A stretch of DNA of 64,000 bases from Paralvinella palmiformis (taxonomy: Eukaryota; Annelida; Polychaeta; Terebellida; Alvinellidae). The number at the start of each line of letters is the position of its first letter. The stretch's first letter is position 1. Position numbers and translations under genes: made by a program. The DNA lies in assembly GCA_025642065.1 (NCBI GenBank), contig JAODUP010000269.1, positions 982,501 to 1,046,500 of the forward strand, written 5' to 3'. The notes beneath the pieces were generated by a model. The model saw only the letters and a list, made by a program, of their open reading frames with translations, had not been told where the DNA came from and did no database searches. This document shows, piece after piece, positions 27,063-59,800 of this stretch.

Positions 27063-27194
27063 CCTAGTAAGATTACTTACCGACTGAATCTTGAGAGGTG
27101 ATCCCTGATCGACTCCACCCTGGAGTACGAACCCCCAGGGTGTGCTGAGATCTTGGCGAACTATCTGAGCTTTCAATACGTCGATTTCTGCCAT
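4462..27194 (-). CDS. Gene B: second PDZ protein of the ALP/Enigma/Zasp family, 8 coding exons, 810 aa
   Basis: Spliced model with exons 27194-27081, 22938-22787, 22015-21901, 21103-20423, 10389-10253, 9331-9189, 6214-5989 and 5326-4462. All introns are GT..AG; lengths sum to 2433 nt, exactly 811 codons including TAG. Residues 1-89 are a PDZ domain (MAEI start, PWGF loop, LQGG strand). Then come two exons sharing a YQPYDMxG motif, a Pro/Gln exon, QSRTFKVLESL (residues 433-443) resembling the SRSFxxLQ element between PDZ and LIM in PDZ-LIM proteins, and a novel C-terminal part. No LIM domain follows, unlike full-length PDZ-LIM proteins but like short or LIM-less Zasp-type members. By family, an actin/alpha-actinin-associated scaffold is expected (inference). 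More cassette exons could lie in the 10-kb intron after exon 4. Confidence 0.8.
5470..5562 (-). mobile_element. tRNA-derived SINE head in the B7-B8 intron
   Basis: The minus strand reads CGCCCAGTTGGTATCATAAT (A-box-like), TGCTGCAGCCCTCC and AGGTCGAATCCCGGCC (B box). The head differs from families 1 and 2. It sits just upstream of the exon B8 acceptor, next to a compound microsatellite. Confidence 0.45.
5588..5771. repeat. Compound microsatellite AGT / CA / GA / CA / AT
   Basis: (AGT)n-like 5588-5613, then (CA)n, (GA)n, (CA)n and (TA)n from 5697 to 5771 in the B7-B8 intron. Open frames here are composition artefacts. Confidence 0.85.
5989..6214 (-). CDS. Gene B exon 7: linker after the SRTF motif
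   Basis: A very strong acceptor (TCTTTACCTCTCTGTGTTTCAG) is followed by TG, completing Val with the G left by exon 6. The exon encodes VDPTRETLIIPPPSDSS and continues without a stop to DQEV|GTGAGG, phase 2. Residues 448-522 have no recognised domain. The phase fit on both sides (1 in, 2 out) and strong splice sites are the main support. Confidence 0.72.
7734..7966 (+). mobile_element. tRNA-derived SINE, family 1, with perfect 15-bp target duplication
   Basis: The element (7749-7951) begins GGCGCCTCCATGGTCTAGCG, a tRNA-like A box, then GTTCGAATCTC (B box), a unique body (GTTTCATCTTTCACTTCACTC, CTCAGCCCATTTAGCC, AAGGTGGCCG) and an (ATC)n tail. It is bounded by identical ACCGTGTCATACTGT copies at 7734-7748 and 7952-7966, the signature of recent retrotransposition. 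It lies in the B4-B5... introns' downstream neighbour, between exons B6 and B7, in antisense to the gene. Confidence 0.8.
8755..9003. repeat. Two direct copies of a GC/TA/GT compound microsatellite
   Basis: TGTGCGCGCG then (TA)n then (GT)n occurs at 8761-8820 and again at 8922-9003, separated by about 110 bp of unique sequence. Both copies have the same order of repeat types. Confidence 0.75.
9189..9331 (-). CDS. Gene B exon 6: SRTFKVLE motif exon
   Basis: 143 nt between GATTACAG and GAAG|GTAAGC (phase 1). It encodes residues 400-447: a Pro/Gln/Tyr start, SYDYQDHQRSVRSED and QSRTFKVLESLMSSE. The last part resembles the conserved SRSFxxLQ element found between the PDZ and LIM domains of PDZ-LIM proteins. 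It supports the family call independently of the PDZ domain. Confidence 0.8.
9464..9566. repeat. Long inverted repeat (hairpin) in the B5-B6 intron
   Basis: TATATGTTACAATTAATCTG onward to TTACCTGAAA is matched by its reverse complement TTTTCAGGTAATATACATAT to GTAACATATA, giving arms of about 51 nt with almost no loop and only a few mismatches. An AT microsatellite follows at once. In RNA this would be a near-continuous duplex about 135 nt upstream of the exon B6 acceptor. Confidence 0.8.
10253..10389 (-). CDS. Gene B exon 5: Pro/Gln-rich linker
   Basis: The acceptor CTTACATTTTACAG precedes TCA CAG ATT TAC; the donor CCACA|GTAAGT leaves phase 2. It encodes SQIYQFETVRARPFEDKP, a short Tyr/Arg segment, then a run of Pro with Ser, Gln and Val ending PPQQPQ. 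It lies 10 kb after exon 4 and is flanked on both sides by long inverted repeats within the introns. Confidence 0.8.
10453..10610. repeat. Long inverted repeat with AT-repeat loop in the B4-B5 intron
   Basis: Arm 10453-10505 (AGATAAACTCTCGTAACTG ... ATTCCAT) is reverse-complementary to 10557-10610 (ATGGAAGG ... GAGAGTTTATCT) with few mismatches and a 2-nt indel. The loop is an (AT)n run. It lies about 65 nt upstream of the exon B5 acceptor on the transcript strand. Confidence 0.8.
10680..10935. repeat. CA/TA and AT/ATT microsatellites
   Basis: (CA)n-(TA)n at 10692-10741 and (AT)n followed by (ATT)n at 10887-10935, in the B4-B5 intron. Confidence 0.8.
11397..11500. repeat. CA microsatellite cluster
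   Basis: Three CA runs interrupted by GAGGTAAACATA and GTAAACA over about 100 bp, in the B4-B5 intron. Confidence 0.85.
12850..14900. promoter_or_regulatory. CpG-richer patch inside the 10-kb intron of gene B
   Basis: CpG dinucleotides are visibly clustered between about 12.85 and 14.9 kb (densest near 14.70-14.83 kb) in an otherwise AT-rich intron between exons B4 and B5. It could be an internal promoter. On the minus strand an ATG at 13089 in good context (ACAACAATGGCG) opens 52 codons, MAYRVEISESS onward, with a possible phase-0 GTCAGT site at 12954 compatible with exon B5. That donor is weak, so this is a lead only. Confidence 0.3.
15465..15862. repeat. Higher-order CCA/TCA minisatellite, about 162-bp period
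   Basis: Mixed CCA, TCA and TTA triplets with the landmark TTCATCATTACGACCACG at 15477 and again at 15639, so the higher-order period is about 162 bp with just over two copies. Because it is a triplet repeat it stays open in several frames (minus-strand Gly/Asp/Asn-rich). No splice sites or unique sequence support coding. Confidence 0.75.
17995..18158 (-). mobile_element. tRNA-derived SINE, family 2
   Basis: The minus strand reads GGGCACTCCGATAGTGCAGT, then AGAACACTGCATTGC, a B-box-like GGTTATGAGTTCGCAG and an ACTTGTGTTTGTAGAATCTG body. A similar block occurs at 19555-19655 and, on the plus strand, at 60735-60905. Confidence 0.5.
18834..19008 (-). mobile_element. tRNA-derived SINE, family 1
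   Basis: Minus-strand copy with a (GAT)n tail, TTTACGGCCACTTTTGTGCA, AAATGGGTCGAGTGACC and the tRNA head ending TTAGACCACGGAGGTGTC. Short AATGGT direct repeats flank it. It lies in the B4-B5 intron. Confidence 0.68.
19655..19870 (-). mobile_element. tRNA-derived SINE, family 1
   Basis: Minus-strand copy with TTTTATGGCCACTTTTGTTC, AATGGGCCGAGCGATCTCC and a diverged tRNA head (TTAGGCTATGGAGGCGC). Flanks AGATATATCTTAAGAGAA and AGATATAGCATAAGAGGA look like a slightly diverged target duplication. It inserted beside a family-2 fragment. Confidence 0.65.
20423..21103 (-). CDS. Gene B exon 4: Ala/Glu/Ser-rich linker, basic patch, second YQPYDMSG motif
   Basis: 681 nt, phase 0 at both ends (acceptor TTTTATCTCAG, donor CAG|GTAACA), so it can be skipped without changing frame. 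Residues 128-354. The first half is low-complexity Ala/Glu/Ser/Val with repeated SAVE/PAVE steps. The middle has a basic cluster KQRRRVRTRPK. The end is aromatic- and Pro-rich with PGIEPKPEPIRSYQPYDMSG, echoing exon 3. No catalytic or membrane features are seen. Confidence 0.82.
21526..21590. repeat. Pure GT microsatellite
   Basis: An uninterrupted GT run of about 30 units in the B3-B4 intron; reads as CA on the transcript strand. Confidence 0.88.
21901..22015 (-). CDS. Gene B exon 3: linker with YQPYDMTG motif
   Basis: The acceptor ATACTTACAG supplies one base to complete Arg; the exon ends CCA GTA|GTAAGT in phase 0. It encodes residues 89-127: RRARGSVPINPV, then ETEPLKEYQPYDMTG and an Ala/Pro/Gln tail. 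A similar EPxxxYQPYDMSG ends the next exon. This acceptor is in phase with exons A2, A7 and B2, so it can join any of them without a frameshift. Confidence 0.85.
22787..22938 (-). CDS. Gene B exon 2: second half of PDZ domain B
   Basis: 152 nt, preceded by a strong TTCTTTTCTTTACAG acceptor and followed by AG|GTAAGT. It encodes LLPGSPAARIGLKTGDEV, then LTYQQVQDLIEKHG and LILTVER. Same length and end phase as exon A2. The first alpha-B helix residue is Tyr (LTY) where PDZ-A has His (MTH), a position that in PDZ domains contacts the ligand residue at -2, so the two PDZ domains probably prefer different tails. Confidence 0.88.
22939..27080 (-). other. Intron between the two PDZ-B exons
   Basis: 4.1-kb GTAAGT..CAG intron splitting the PDZ domain. 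CA/GT microsatellites at 23132-23178, 24950-24985, 25145-25167 and 26428-26479; otherwise unremarkable. Confidence 0.6.
26428..26479. repeat. GT microsatellite
   Basis: About 25 GT units after a short AT run, in the B1-B2 intron. A smaller GT run lies at 25145-25167 and AT runs at 27026-27060. Confidence 0.85.
27081..27194 (-). CDS. Gene B exon 1: start codon and first half of PDZ domain B
   Basis: Encodes 38 residues starting MAEIDVLKAQ, with STPWGFVLQGGV, ending LKIQS before CAGTCG|GTAAGT. An in-frame TAG lies three codons upstream of the ATG, fixing the start. The intron falls at the same place in the PDZ fold, and in the same phase, as in exon A1, showing common descent of the two modules. 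Confidence 0.88.
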
Positions 27195-27554
27195 TCTTCG
27201 CTAAATGGAACGCTCTGACGAAGAATAATCAACCTATTGATATAATCAGTTGCATGGAGTAGTTGTGGTGTGCTGGTGGTGGAATGTGTCGTGGGGGAGG
27301 GTTTGGCGTGGTGGTGTCGTCCGGCTGAGTGTGAACTTTGTAGATTTAGTGGCAATAAGACGGCGATCACGAAGATTGCCGTCGTTCCGGAAATCGACGG
27401 CAGCTGACGTGGAATGGCGTCGATATCTTCGTGGCCCTTGTATTTTTCTTTTCTAACGCGACTTTAGGCCTACTTGTAACGCGGCCCTACGTGGATACAG
27501 CTCGAGTATCGCCTGAATGCCGTATAACGCGATCTGAACTCGAGGCACTTGATG

Positions 27555-27593
<39 letters not shown>

Positions 27594-28340
27594 GCTGTAA
27601 ATCGTGTGCTATTTCTGGTTATTGTTGGCCAAATATTCGGGTTCCAAGCGGCTAAAGCTTTGGTTTCTTCTGAGAACTTGGTTGGAGATAATTTCCCACA
27701 CCTCAACCCCACGACATCTCCAGGCCGCCTCTTCGAATCTTCCGCTTTAATAGGAAACGTAGAACTCTAGAAGGGATTCCACCCTGGCTCGCCTCGCTTT
27801 CCTGTCGAAGATAACGATGAATATTAAACTATCTGCTTGTAGAGGCTGCCACGTCCGGATTAGTTTTCGGTTGATGATCGATTTAGGTTAACTTCGACTG
27901 AGATAAATCTGATCATTTTTTCGTCGTTCCGTACCACAACGAGTTGGGTTACCGGTTTCTTCTGGACCTGCCTGCAAGATTCGTGACCGATGCCACTATG
28001 TCGCTGTGTTGTCTTCCGGATACTGCCGCTCGTCAGCGATATGTAGCACTCCGCTACCAGCTTGTGCTTAGCCGTGTTTCATCCCGAGATAGGGCAGTCA
28101 GCGATTGGTACTGAAGCAGCCCGTAGTTCAGACTACTAGGCGTACAGTAAACACTAGAGCCTCGCTCCTAGTCAGCTTCCTTCACAACATCCACTTCTAT
28201 CTCAGTGCCTGCTAGCCATTGAAACTAGATTTCCTCCTACCTGCCAAACGGGATTGCTCTGCCGTGCCACTAAACGTAGCCCGTCGGCTAGGCCACAGTG
28301 AATGTATTATTTGTTCACAACCCGTATGTAACCGTGTCCG
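27195..28340 (-). promoter_or_regulatory. Putative promoter/5' UTR region of gene B
   Basis: Upstream of the MAEI start the composition shifts from AT-rich intron to a CpG-containing, GC-richer stretch up to about 28.3 kb, then drops sharply to AT-rich spacer. This mirrors the region upstream of gene A and suggests an independent promoter for the second PDZ. A compound AT/GT microsatellite lies at 27553-27593. No core motif is assigned. Confidence 0.35.
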
Positions 28341-29334
28341 TCTTTATTCGTGTATGCATCCATTTTGAGCGTACAGAACCGCAACCAACCAGACTAGATT
28401 TTAGATAAATATACTCAGTTGTTAATGTATGAATTATATTAGAATATATTTTATTCTCGTCGTCGGGTGAATTATTCCGACATTTGTGATATTCAAATAT
28501 TTTGCTTCACGGCCCCTTTTTCTTGGAATAATATCACAAACGCTCCTGTCCACCAGCCACAATAAGCCCAATATACCCAATGTTTTTTTAAAACAATTAG
28601 AAAAGAAAAGAACTTTATTTAAAAGATGGTATTGTTAATAAAATAATTGACCGTACATAACACTCACAAACATTATTATGAATTAAATTAGTTAAATATT
28701 TAAAAAAAGCACAGATCCTGATTTATTCACCCCTTTGATTTTAAGTAGCACTGTATTGCATCAACATTGATTAAAACTAGCCTTTTATTGATGCTGCAGA
28801 AACTGTATGTGTTGGTTGTTTTGAACTCCAGTGATAGGATACTGTTTCAAACCAATGATAACCTAATTGGTTCTAGATTTTGTTATGGCAAAAGAATATC
28901 TGACGACATTATACCTCAGTTGTGTACATTTTGTAAAAATAATTGTGGTAGGCTGAGGCAAATAATTTTAGATGACTCAAGGGAAGTCACACAAATTAGG
29001 ATAGGTTACTTCATGGTTGATCCAAACATTGTGATAGTTCCAGATTTGTATATCGCATTCACAGTTTGTATGATTTCCTGTTTAGATGTTAACTTCCGCC
29101 AGAACATTTTAATTAGTCCTTCATTTTTCACTGTTAATGTTGGTCGTGATTCGAATCGAAACAGGGTGCTTGCCTGTGTGGAATGTTTTAAAATAATGGC
29201 CGAAATGGCGGCTATTTTACCTAGGGGGTTACCACAAATGAAAGAAACGCATATGGTTTGTAATTTGGAATAGATGGCATATTCAGTGAATAAAACCTTT
29301 TCAGTTACTTGGCTGGTTGATAACTCCTCATTAT

Positions 29335-29440
29335 AAAGTGCCACGATCAGAATTCGAACACCGATCTCTCGTACACTCCAATAATGGGTAAGGAATTATA
29401 TGCTCTAACCGACTAGGTCATAGGCTATCCCCCATCGGTC
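29335..29440 (-). mobile_element. tRNA-like SINE head
   Basis: The minus strand reads GATAGCCTATGACCTAGTCG, GTTAGAGCATATAATTCC, then GGTGTTCGAATTCTGATCG with a good B box. It is 3' of a 168-codon plus-strand open frame. No anticodon-arm fold was checked. Confidence 0.4.
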
Positions 29441-29714
29441 ATATATCCTAGGTGTAATCAGTGTCAAGGTCAAAAAGGTGCCCCACTCCGTTGATGACAT
29501 ACCTAGCAAACAGTATTATTTGTAAGTATGACTAAATATCTATCCATATACAAAACTGGATGTTAAATAAAAGAACACTTGATTTCTTGGATTACCTATT
29601 CCTTGATGTCCAAAGAAAGATCGCTGAAAACTAACACCAGGTTTTTGGGTGTCCATCTTCCCAGATTTATCAAACCTCCTTCAATGGATTCAGTTAATTA
29701 ATAATAATAATAAT

Positions 29715-29750
<36 letters not shown>

Positions 29751-30576
29751 GCACACACAATATTTTCACGACAGTTCTTATCACTGTTGTTATTTTAAGT
29801 ATTTCATTAAAATTGACTTGGTTAGCCTTTTGGAGGTAACCAATATGGCTGACCTGAAGTCAGGCTATTTTACAGAAAATGTCCACACCACCTATCACAG
29901 AAACAAATAAAATATAAGTTAATTACTTGATACATCCTTATTCTGTATCATACATATAATGCAGTTATCACCAACCTAGACTAAATTAAGTCAAAGTCTC
30001 AGAATAACAAATTTGAAAACTTAATGAAAAGGTATGGCTTTTTATTTAAGAATAAAATAATGCGAGAAATTTAGTATTTTCAATTAATTGTCTGTATTGC
30101 CGCTAATTTAATATGCCATCATATGTAACGAATACTTAAAATGGGGAAATTTAGTATAATAAAAACGGACGATAAATTTACCATTAATTTTACGCCATCA
30201 GTCACTTTTGAAAATAATGATTTAATTTCCTCATTTGTGTTACCAACCGTGATAAATGGTATGCTTTAATAGTAGACAATTTATTTTTACCATGAATTGG
30301 CCCACAACTGTCAAGAACACTCACTTTAAAAACCACCGACCTAAACAATTGAAATTGTTTTATTTATGAATTTGTATAATTCCTCACTATCCTCAAATTT
30401 CAATGAGCATATCGTTTACAACCAGTAATTTTAGACAGATATTTCATCACAAGACACCCAACAAGACGAAGTACTCATTATTATTGCTATGTTAACCAGT
30501 GACTACTTCACAGAACAATAGGATGTGGATGCATCATGTTATCACTGAGTCAAATATTCATTACTTTAAACAATAC

Positions 30577-30581
<5 letters not shown>

Positions 30582-30629
<48 letters not shown>

Positions 30630-30702
30630 TGATTATATGGATGGCGAATTGAACCTAGATGTTAGTCTGAAAAATTATTCGGAAGAGAGTAACACACACA
30701 CA

Positions 30703-30784
<82 letters not shown>

Positions 30785-30790
30785 GCGCGC
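30582..30790. repeat. AT run and (ACGC)n tetranucleotide repeat
   Basis: (AT)n at 30582-30628, then about 20 ACGC units at 30703-30784 ending in GCGCGC. CpG-dense by composition; lies in the spacer between genes A and B. Confidence 0.88.
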
Positions 30791-33700
30791 TATTGGGTTG
30801 AGTCATGTTGTATCGCTGCTATTAGTATTAATCTGAATTTATTCTGATTTATGCTTAAATTATTCATACATTATTCATACTGTGTATTCATATTTTATTT
30901 CTCCATTTTAGGATTAATCTTTCTTGGCCATAGTGTTCGACACAAAGCCTGGTTTTGTTTTAATCATAGTTTCTTTTTTATATTTAGATTATCCTCTTCT
31001 GGATTATTTTAGAATTTTGTTTTTTTCTTTCGTTTTTCTCTAATTTTACCGGTAATTAATTATACTTGCAATTAAATATATATTTTTTAAATCAGTTTGG
31101 AGTTAATTGTTGTTTGAACGAAAGTATAACACCTGTGCCAGCGCCTTAACTATCTTTATAAAACACACACACGGACGTGCGCACGCACACACACGGACGC
31201 ACGCACACACCTACGCACACTCACCACTACTACTACTAACAACAACAACAACAACAAAACCACCTCCGAAACCTTTAAGGCTTCACTTATAAAGATAATC
31301 ATATTATAACGTCGGATGTAAACATATTAGATATAACACTAAGGTCAAATGGGGTTAGTTTGTCTTAGAGTAATAAACAAGTTCCAACCCCGTTTCAAAT
31401 TCCTGACCCATCTCCTTATCCTAGCATAGATTGCTGATTATCTCAGTCGAGCCCCTTTCTTCCTCTTTAACCTCAGATACAGTGCGTGACAGGACAGCGA
31501 ATAGTACATATACATTGAGAATATGGAACCCAGTCTCTGTAGAATATACATCTACTAGTAACCATTAGCATAATTACAATACAATCCGATATATTCATAT
31601 CGATCGCACTACTGGAATGGTAAAGAATTTCAATTATTGAAAATTAGACCCGCCTACTACTGACATCTGACGGTCAATGAAGAATGTTTTGGTATGACTT
31701 TGTCGGCATGCTACGTATCATCCAGTCACATAAATCTGTTCTGATATGTTCTGGAAATGTTAAGCATTAGTTTAGAGAATTGGCACACGTACCTACATTT
31801 TTGTTTTCCATCCTGTGATAGAAGCATTATGACTATATAATGTGTTCGTCTGATGTGCTTTACCTGGCCCGCGTATGGAAAAATTAGCAACCTGCTTAAG
31901 TTGAAAGCTAATTATTATAACTTTTACATGAATGTTGGTCACCAAAACTTAGATGTTGTTAAGACAAAATTGATTAATAATATAGTAAAAGTTGGTTATA
32001 AGAAATTCAAGGGGAATGGGAATTCATTTTGGTATAATGGTACTTGGATATATGCCAGTTTTCAAAACTAGGGGCCTTGTATGTATAAGATATTAGATAG
32101 TAACGCATGAGCGATAAATGGTGAAAATAACGCTGTTTTATTACGTGTATTGCCTGGTGTTTTGCCATGAATGGAAGACACGGAGAAAATGTGTTCCTAG
32201 TCTCTGACACCTTATTCTTTAGCAATTTTAGTGTTAGATTTCACTTTTTGTCAACTTCATCAAGAGCTTGCAACTTTGTGTCAATAGGTACTGGTTTACG
32301 TTTGCTATTCATTGCGATATTCGATTACTGATCTTGTCTTGTTTAAGTTTGGGGTAGAGACCCTGGCTGTCACCTATTGTCTCTATTTAAGCAGGTTGGC
32401 AAGTCAATCCAAAGTTCGCAGTTTATCATATCATACGCCACAAAACCATTTGAAGTGACATGTATCAATATCTACTCACTATCTACTCGAACCCGAATGT
32501 AACATTAAAATTGGATGTTTCTGTCGCAATTAAATTTGATTGTTTGTTGCATTCATATTTCGTTATAACCAGCGCGATTTATATTGATTTAATGTTGCTG
32601 GGACCGAAAAATCACTTCGAATCAAGTTTTCGCTGTATAAATTCCGTTATATCTCAGTTTATTTACTATGGAAGTGAATGGGCGTTTGGCCACACCGCGT
32701 TTGGCCACACAGCTATTATTTCGTTATATCCTAGTTATTTATAACCAACTTTTACTGTAGATTGTCTGAAGTCGCACTTACATGATTAGTGCCAAATTAA
32801 TGCAAAAAGTTGGTTTATATACAATGAATATACAATGAAATGTTATCAAAATACAAAGAAATTGTGTCTACATGTTATACATTTGTCAAAGATTTTAAAT
32901 AAATCCAGTAGGTGGCAGCAGTGAACGAGCCAGAAGTGTAATTCAGGCTTAGGCTAAATATACTGTGCATCTTTGCGGAGGTGCATAGACATATGGCTTA
33001 ACTCTAAGCTTTATGAACGCCAGCACCACCGTTCCTAAATGTCAAGAAATGATTTTAACCGTTGTTGGGATTTATGTTGGGTTCATTAATACACATGAAA
33101 TAAACGTGGTTGTGATCTTTATGTGTTACATTTTTGCGATTACCATCAGTTTGTCATAATGCATATATTTATCCCGGAAAAGTTTTTATATTCCTGTCCA
33201 TACATATGAGTGTGTGTGTGTGTGTGTGTATTGTGATTACAATCAACTAGAGATGGTTGTAATGATCAATTATGAAAGCTTGGAGTATAAGTAATGTTTA
33301 CATAATTTAAAGTATAATGTTATGTTTACACCAAGTATTAGTGAATCGTCTTTTTTCACCTAGGAAGTTAGAAAAGAAAATTGACTAAATATTGAATGTG
33401 AAAATACTTCACTTGTTTCAGCTTAGACAAGTTCTGAATTAAGCCAACTAATGTAAATAGTTAGAGTTATAACAGCTGCTCTTCACGTATGGTAATTTAG
33501 TTTTCGTTTGAGTGTTATTTGCATAAGATGTCATTATGTAGGATATTTATGTGTCTGCTTTATATATGGATTTTATATAATTTCATATTTTTAGTTATTT
33601 ATATATCTCATTTGGGACGGTAGAAAATAAACAAAAATTAATATACACATAATACAACAAACAGCACATGCACTTCAGCTAGGGAAGAAACACCAACCAA

Positions 33701-33932
33701 CAATTTATTTCCCTGAAACATACAAATCAAATTCGGTAACAGATTGTTTGACGATGCTAATCAAACGACAGAATAAAATAACTCGGTAATTAATACGACT
33801 CAGTGATAATATATCGATAATATAAGTACTGTATTGATAACAGTCAGAAAGAACTGATATTGTTGGGGCTTTAAATGAATGAATAATTATTATTAAGTAA
33901 GTAAGGATGGGTCTGAAGCCATTTAACGACAG

Positions 33933-33978
<46 letters not shown>

Positions 33979-34535
33979 AAGCATAGTACTTGAGAATTAT
34001 TGAGGAAAGGATAGCATGTTACTTGATTCTTTATTTCATATAAGATATTATAATAGTTGAACGAGTAGCGTCTTTTACTTGGAATTGAGCAGGTTACTTG
34101 CGCCTTGAGGCGGGAAACGATTTAATCAGATGAGATCTACATGAAATGTGGTAACCGACAAGTCTACCGGCAACCAGCTTGTAATACTTATGAACTACCG
34201 ACCATCGACAAACCCAATTAACATACATAATGCCTGTATGGTATGACTACACTTAGATGTTGTCTACTGAAATACACACCATATCAGCCAGACCCACGCA
34301 TGTGCTTACATACACCAGCTACGACATCACTAGTGCAACTCCAGGGTACTCAAAACACATTTTTATTAAATTTTCTTTCGAATCCATAAACATTCCTAAT
34401 TAGCGAAGGGAAACAACCCAATAACAGACATACACCACGTACACGAAACTGGCTTGAACACAGTAGTTGAGCTGGTTGAATAATTAATATTGCATCATTG
34501 AATGTGTACAGAATATTATGTACATATAACTTACC

Positions 34536-34588
<53 letters not shown>

Positions 34589-35557
34589 TTAGACACAGAT
34601 TAATATATACATACACATATACACATATGCTTTATATATTAATTATGTATATGCCGATTTCATCAACATTCAAAATTTAAATACAGCTCTCAGCAAGTTA
34701 ACATGATCACAACAGAAGCATGTAAAAGACTTGATGTGTTTCACACAATACCACAGGTGTATATATTCCGCTAAAAATAACCCCAAACCATCTGAAGATT
34801 ATTTCAATCCGGACGCGGTATATGTGTGCTCGTGTGTTTGTGTGTGTTTGTGTGTGTGTGTTTGTGTGTGTGTGTATCTTCAGCTTATCTTTAGCTAAAT
34901 GGTGAATAAACTATTGTCACCATTACAAAAATAACAACTTTGTAACAATAATAAAGTACCTACACATATTTATGTACATCAGTATTAAAAAAGAACAAAC
35001 GCGTCGAAAACGAAGCTGTATATGAATGAACATCGACTGGTATTTACGTGTGATGCTGAAACCGAAACTATACGCAATAAACTAAAACAACAGAGGAAAA
35101 TGTTCGTTCTCTGGATGTGTACCGGAGAAAGCAGGAACTGATGACATCAATATATCTTGTGCAACGTGACCCTAGAGGTCATCACTTTTTTCGTCCATTT
35201 CATGTACAAGTTTGTATGTCTCACTCCTACACAAATCGCCTGGTCTGGAAATAGTAGAGGTGAACATATGACATATGTTTGGATTACTAGTTCTCAAGAT
35301 AAGATGAAAATGAAATCAGTAATGTAAATATGCTATGAATGATGACTAATTTGCAATAAAAGTAAAATAAATCAGTTAAATGCCACACCATAACAAACCG
35401 TTCTGACCTGTAATGTCAACACAATTAATATAAACTAAACCATGCTCTTCGTTATTCTTATTTGTAATTCCAAGCCGACATAACTAAAATTGGAAACCCA
35501 AACTAATTTTCCACCTCAACTTTTTAACAGGAATTTTGTTAAATAATCAGTGATCAC

Positions 35558-35626
<69 letters not shown>

Positions 35627-35627
35627 T
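35558..35627. repeat. AAT microsatellite
   Basis: About 23 AAT units in the spacer downstream of exon A7. Shorter AAT runs occur at 12146-12177, 15305-15331 and 29698-29719. Confidence 0.88.
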
Positions 35628-36122
35628 TGAATCTATTTTAGATTGTTAAAATAATACATAAAAAATTCATGTACATTTTAATAGCAGACATAATGATGGG
35701 GAAGATCCTTTTTTCAACTTCAATACCACATTGAAAGTAACAGTGGGAGAGTTTAATCATGAATTAACCGCTAAACAAATTATTGTATTAAAAGAAGAAA
35801 AAAACATAATGAAATAAAATAAACTATCATAATAATATACTTTTATGAGGATGGTATAATATTTTTAGGAGTTTTAAGTCTAGTTTCTGAAAAGTGGAAT
35901 ACATCGACCACTCAATAAAATTAAAAATCCCGTAAAGGAGGGAAGGACCGAATCATGGTTTCGTGAAGAAGGAAAACCTTGTTCATTTTACGAAAAATAA
36001 ATGCGTTACTTTTTTTACGAAACTAAACGGATATCCCAATCCGAAAGAAACGGAAAGTTATACCCCTAAAGCCCAAGGGCGAAATGAAGAATGTCTGCCA
36101 AAACACACGAACATCAAATGTT

Positions 36123-36128
36123 TTTATT
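36123..36128 (-). terminator. Candidate poly(A) signal for gene A
   Basis: TTTATT on the plus strand is AATAAA on the transcript strand, about 165 nt after the TAA that follows exon A7. Such hexamers are frequent by chance in AT-rich DNA. It would define the 3' end only if exon A7 is terminal. Confidence 0.3.
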
Positions 36129-36292
36129 AAGCTAAGATGTGAGCAAATCTAAAGGATTAAACATTATAATGACAGTAGATTGACAAATTGAGTTTAGTGG
36201 CATCAAACATTAGAATCAGAGTTTCTGTCAAATAAATGTCGATCGATTATAAAATGAATGTCTGAGAATGATGGTGGACAGTTAACATTCAC

Positions 36293-58653
<22,361 letters not shown>

Positions 58654-59800
58654 GTCCGACGCGCGTGTCTGTGTTGTTTGTGTATATTCCCTACCCAGCC
58701 CTCGGGCGGCTGGGTTACGCGGCGGCGTGTCCTATGGGGCGGCGTGTCAGGCCCGCAGGCCCAGCTTGATGTCGTGACCGAGGCACTTTCGATTATCCGG
58801 ATTCGGTGCCACGCTACTAGCGATCCAGAAGGTGCGGACACGCGAGAACGCGTCGCCTACCGTCGCTAACACTAGCGACGGACCAAGAGCCGGCTCTGGC
58901 TGTCTGCAGCAACGAAAGAATTCCAAGCATGACGCGGTACGCGCTCTCTCACTCCGCCGGCACGGCCAGTGTGCTGGGATACGGAGTGTTTGTGATTTGG
59001 GGAGGGGAGGCTGGCCCAGCACACACACACACACACACATACAGAGAGAGAGAGAGAGAGAGAGAGAAACTCTCTACTCCTCGCCTCTATACTCTAACTT
59101 CGGACTCCGCCGCCTCCTCCTCCTCCACCACTACGGCCATGTGTTTGTACAGGAAAACATCCCGCCCCGAGTGCTGCCATCATTCGGGATCCGGCGGCGG
59201 CATGGCCGAGGATCGGGCGCTCTCACTAGACGGTGGATCTTCACATCTTTGCCGACCACGGCACGCCACTTGGAGAGAGAGAGAGAGAGAGAGACCGAAC
59301 CGTCAGCAGGACGAATTTTTGCTCCACTCCACTGCTTCCAGGAATCCGTGGCTCTCCAATCGGATCTCGATGTTATAAACAGTTCGAGGAACGGCGAATA
59401 GGTCCGACACTTGCCGAGGTTATATGTAGGCCACGTAGGTAGTGTGATACAGGTAATGCTATCCTCACCTGTACTGGACAAGTATGCGTCGAATTGGTGA
59501 TATAACGAATTGATTAGATATTTGCATTCTTCCACTACTGTGTGTTGTTATTTACATTTAGCTTGAAGACACAGGACTCTCTCTCTCTTATTGGCCGCCG
59601 TTCTACCAATCAGTGTTAGTACGTCCTTGATCGTTCCAGTTTGAGTCATAACTCGGCATGCATTAGTCAGCCGTTACTTGGCCTAGGTTTCTCTCTAATA
59701 TCGCTCAGATTATTGCCGTTGGCGCTCCCATTTCCTCGCTTCATCTTATTTTTAGATCAGATCAGTTACTTATGGTAGTAGTCATGGTTATTGAAATGTG
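58654..59800 (-). promoter_or_regulatory. Putative promoter/5' UTR region of gene A
   Basis: The stretch upstream of the MAEV start is visibly richer in GC and CpG than most of the window up to about 59.3 kb. It contains GA/CA microsatellites (59021-59069, 59270-59294) that on the transcript strand read as CT-rich initiator-like tracts. Several overlapping short ORFs on both strands reflect composition rather than genes. No TATA box or start site can be fixed by eye. Confidence 0.35.

Larger units (their letters stand above)
28341..36292. other. Spacer between gene B promoter and gene A end
   Basis: AT-rich, with microsatellites, a tRNA-like SINE at 29.4 kb and a 168-codon plus-strand open frame at 28767-29273 without homology I recognise. 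A TTTTCAG acceptor near 35887 on the minus strand would add Arg-Asn-stop to exon A7. It is intron rather than spacer if A7 splices to B3. Confidence 0.5.

Noticed and set aside
31853..32071. 72-codon plus-strand frame rich in Lys/Asn/Tyr
   Set aside because: Composition follows the AT-rich background; no domain or splice support.
35860..35886. Alternative terminal exon for gene A after a TTTTCAG acceptor
   Set aside because: Would add only Arg-Asn then stop; such acceptors occur by chance in AT-rich DNA and it is no better supported than the A7 read-through stop.
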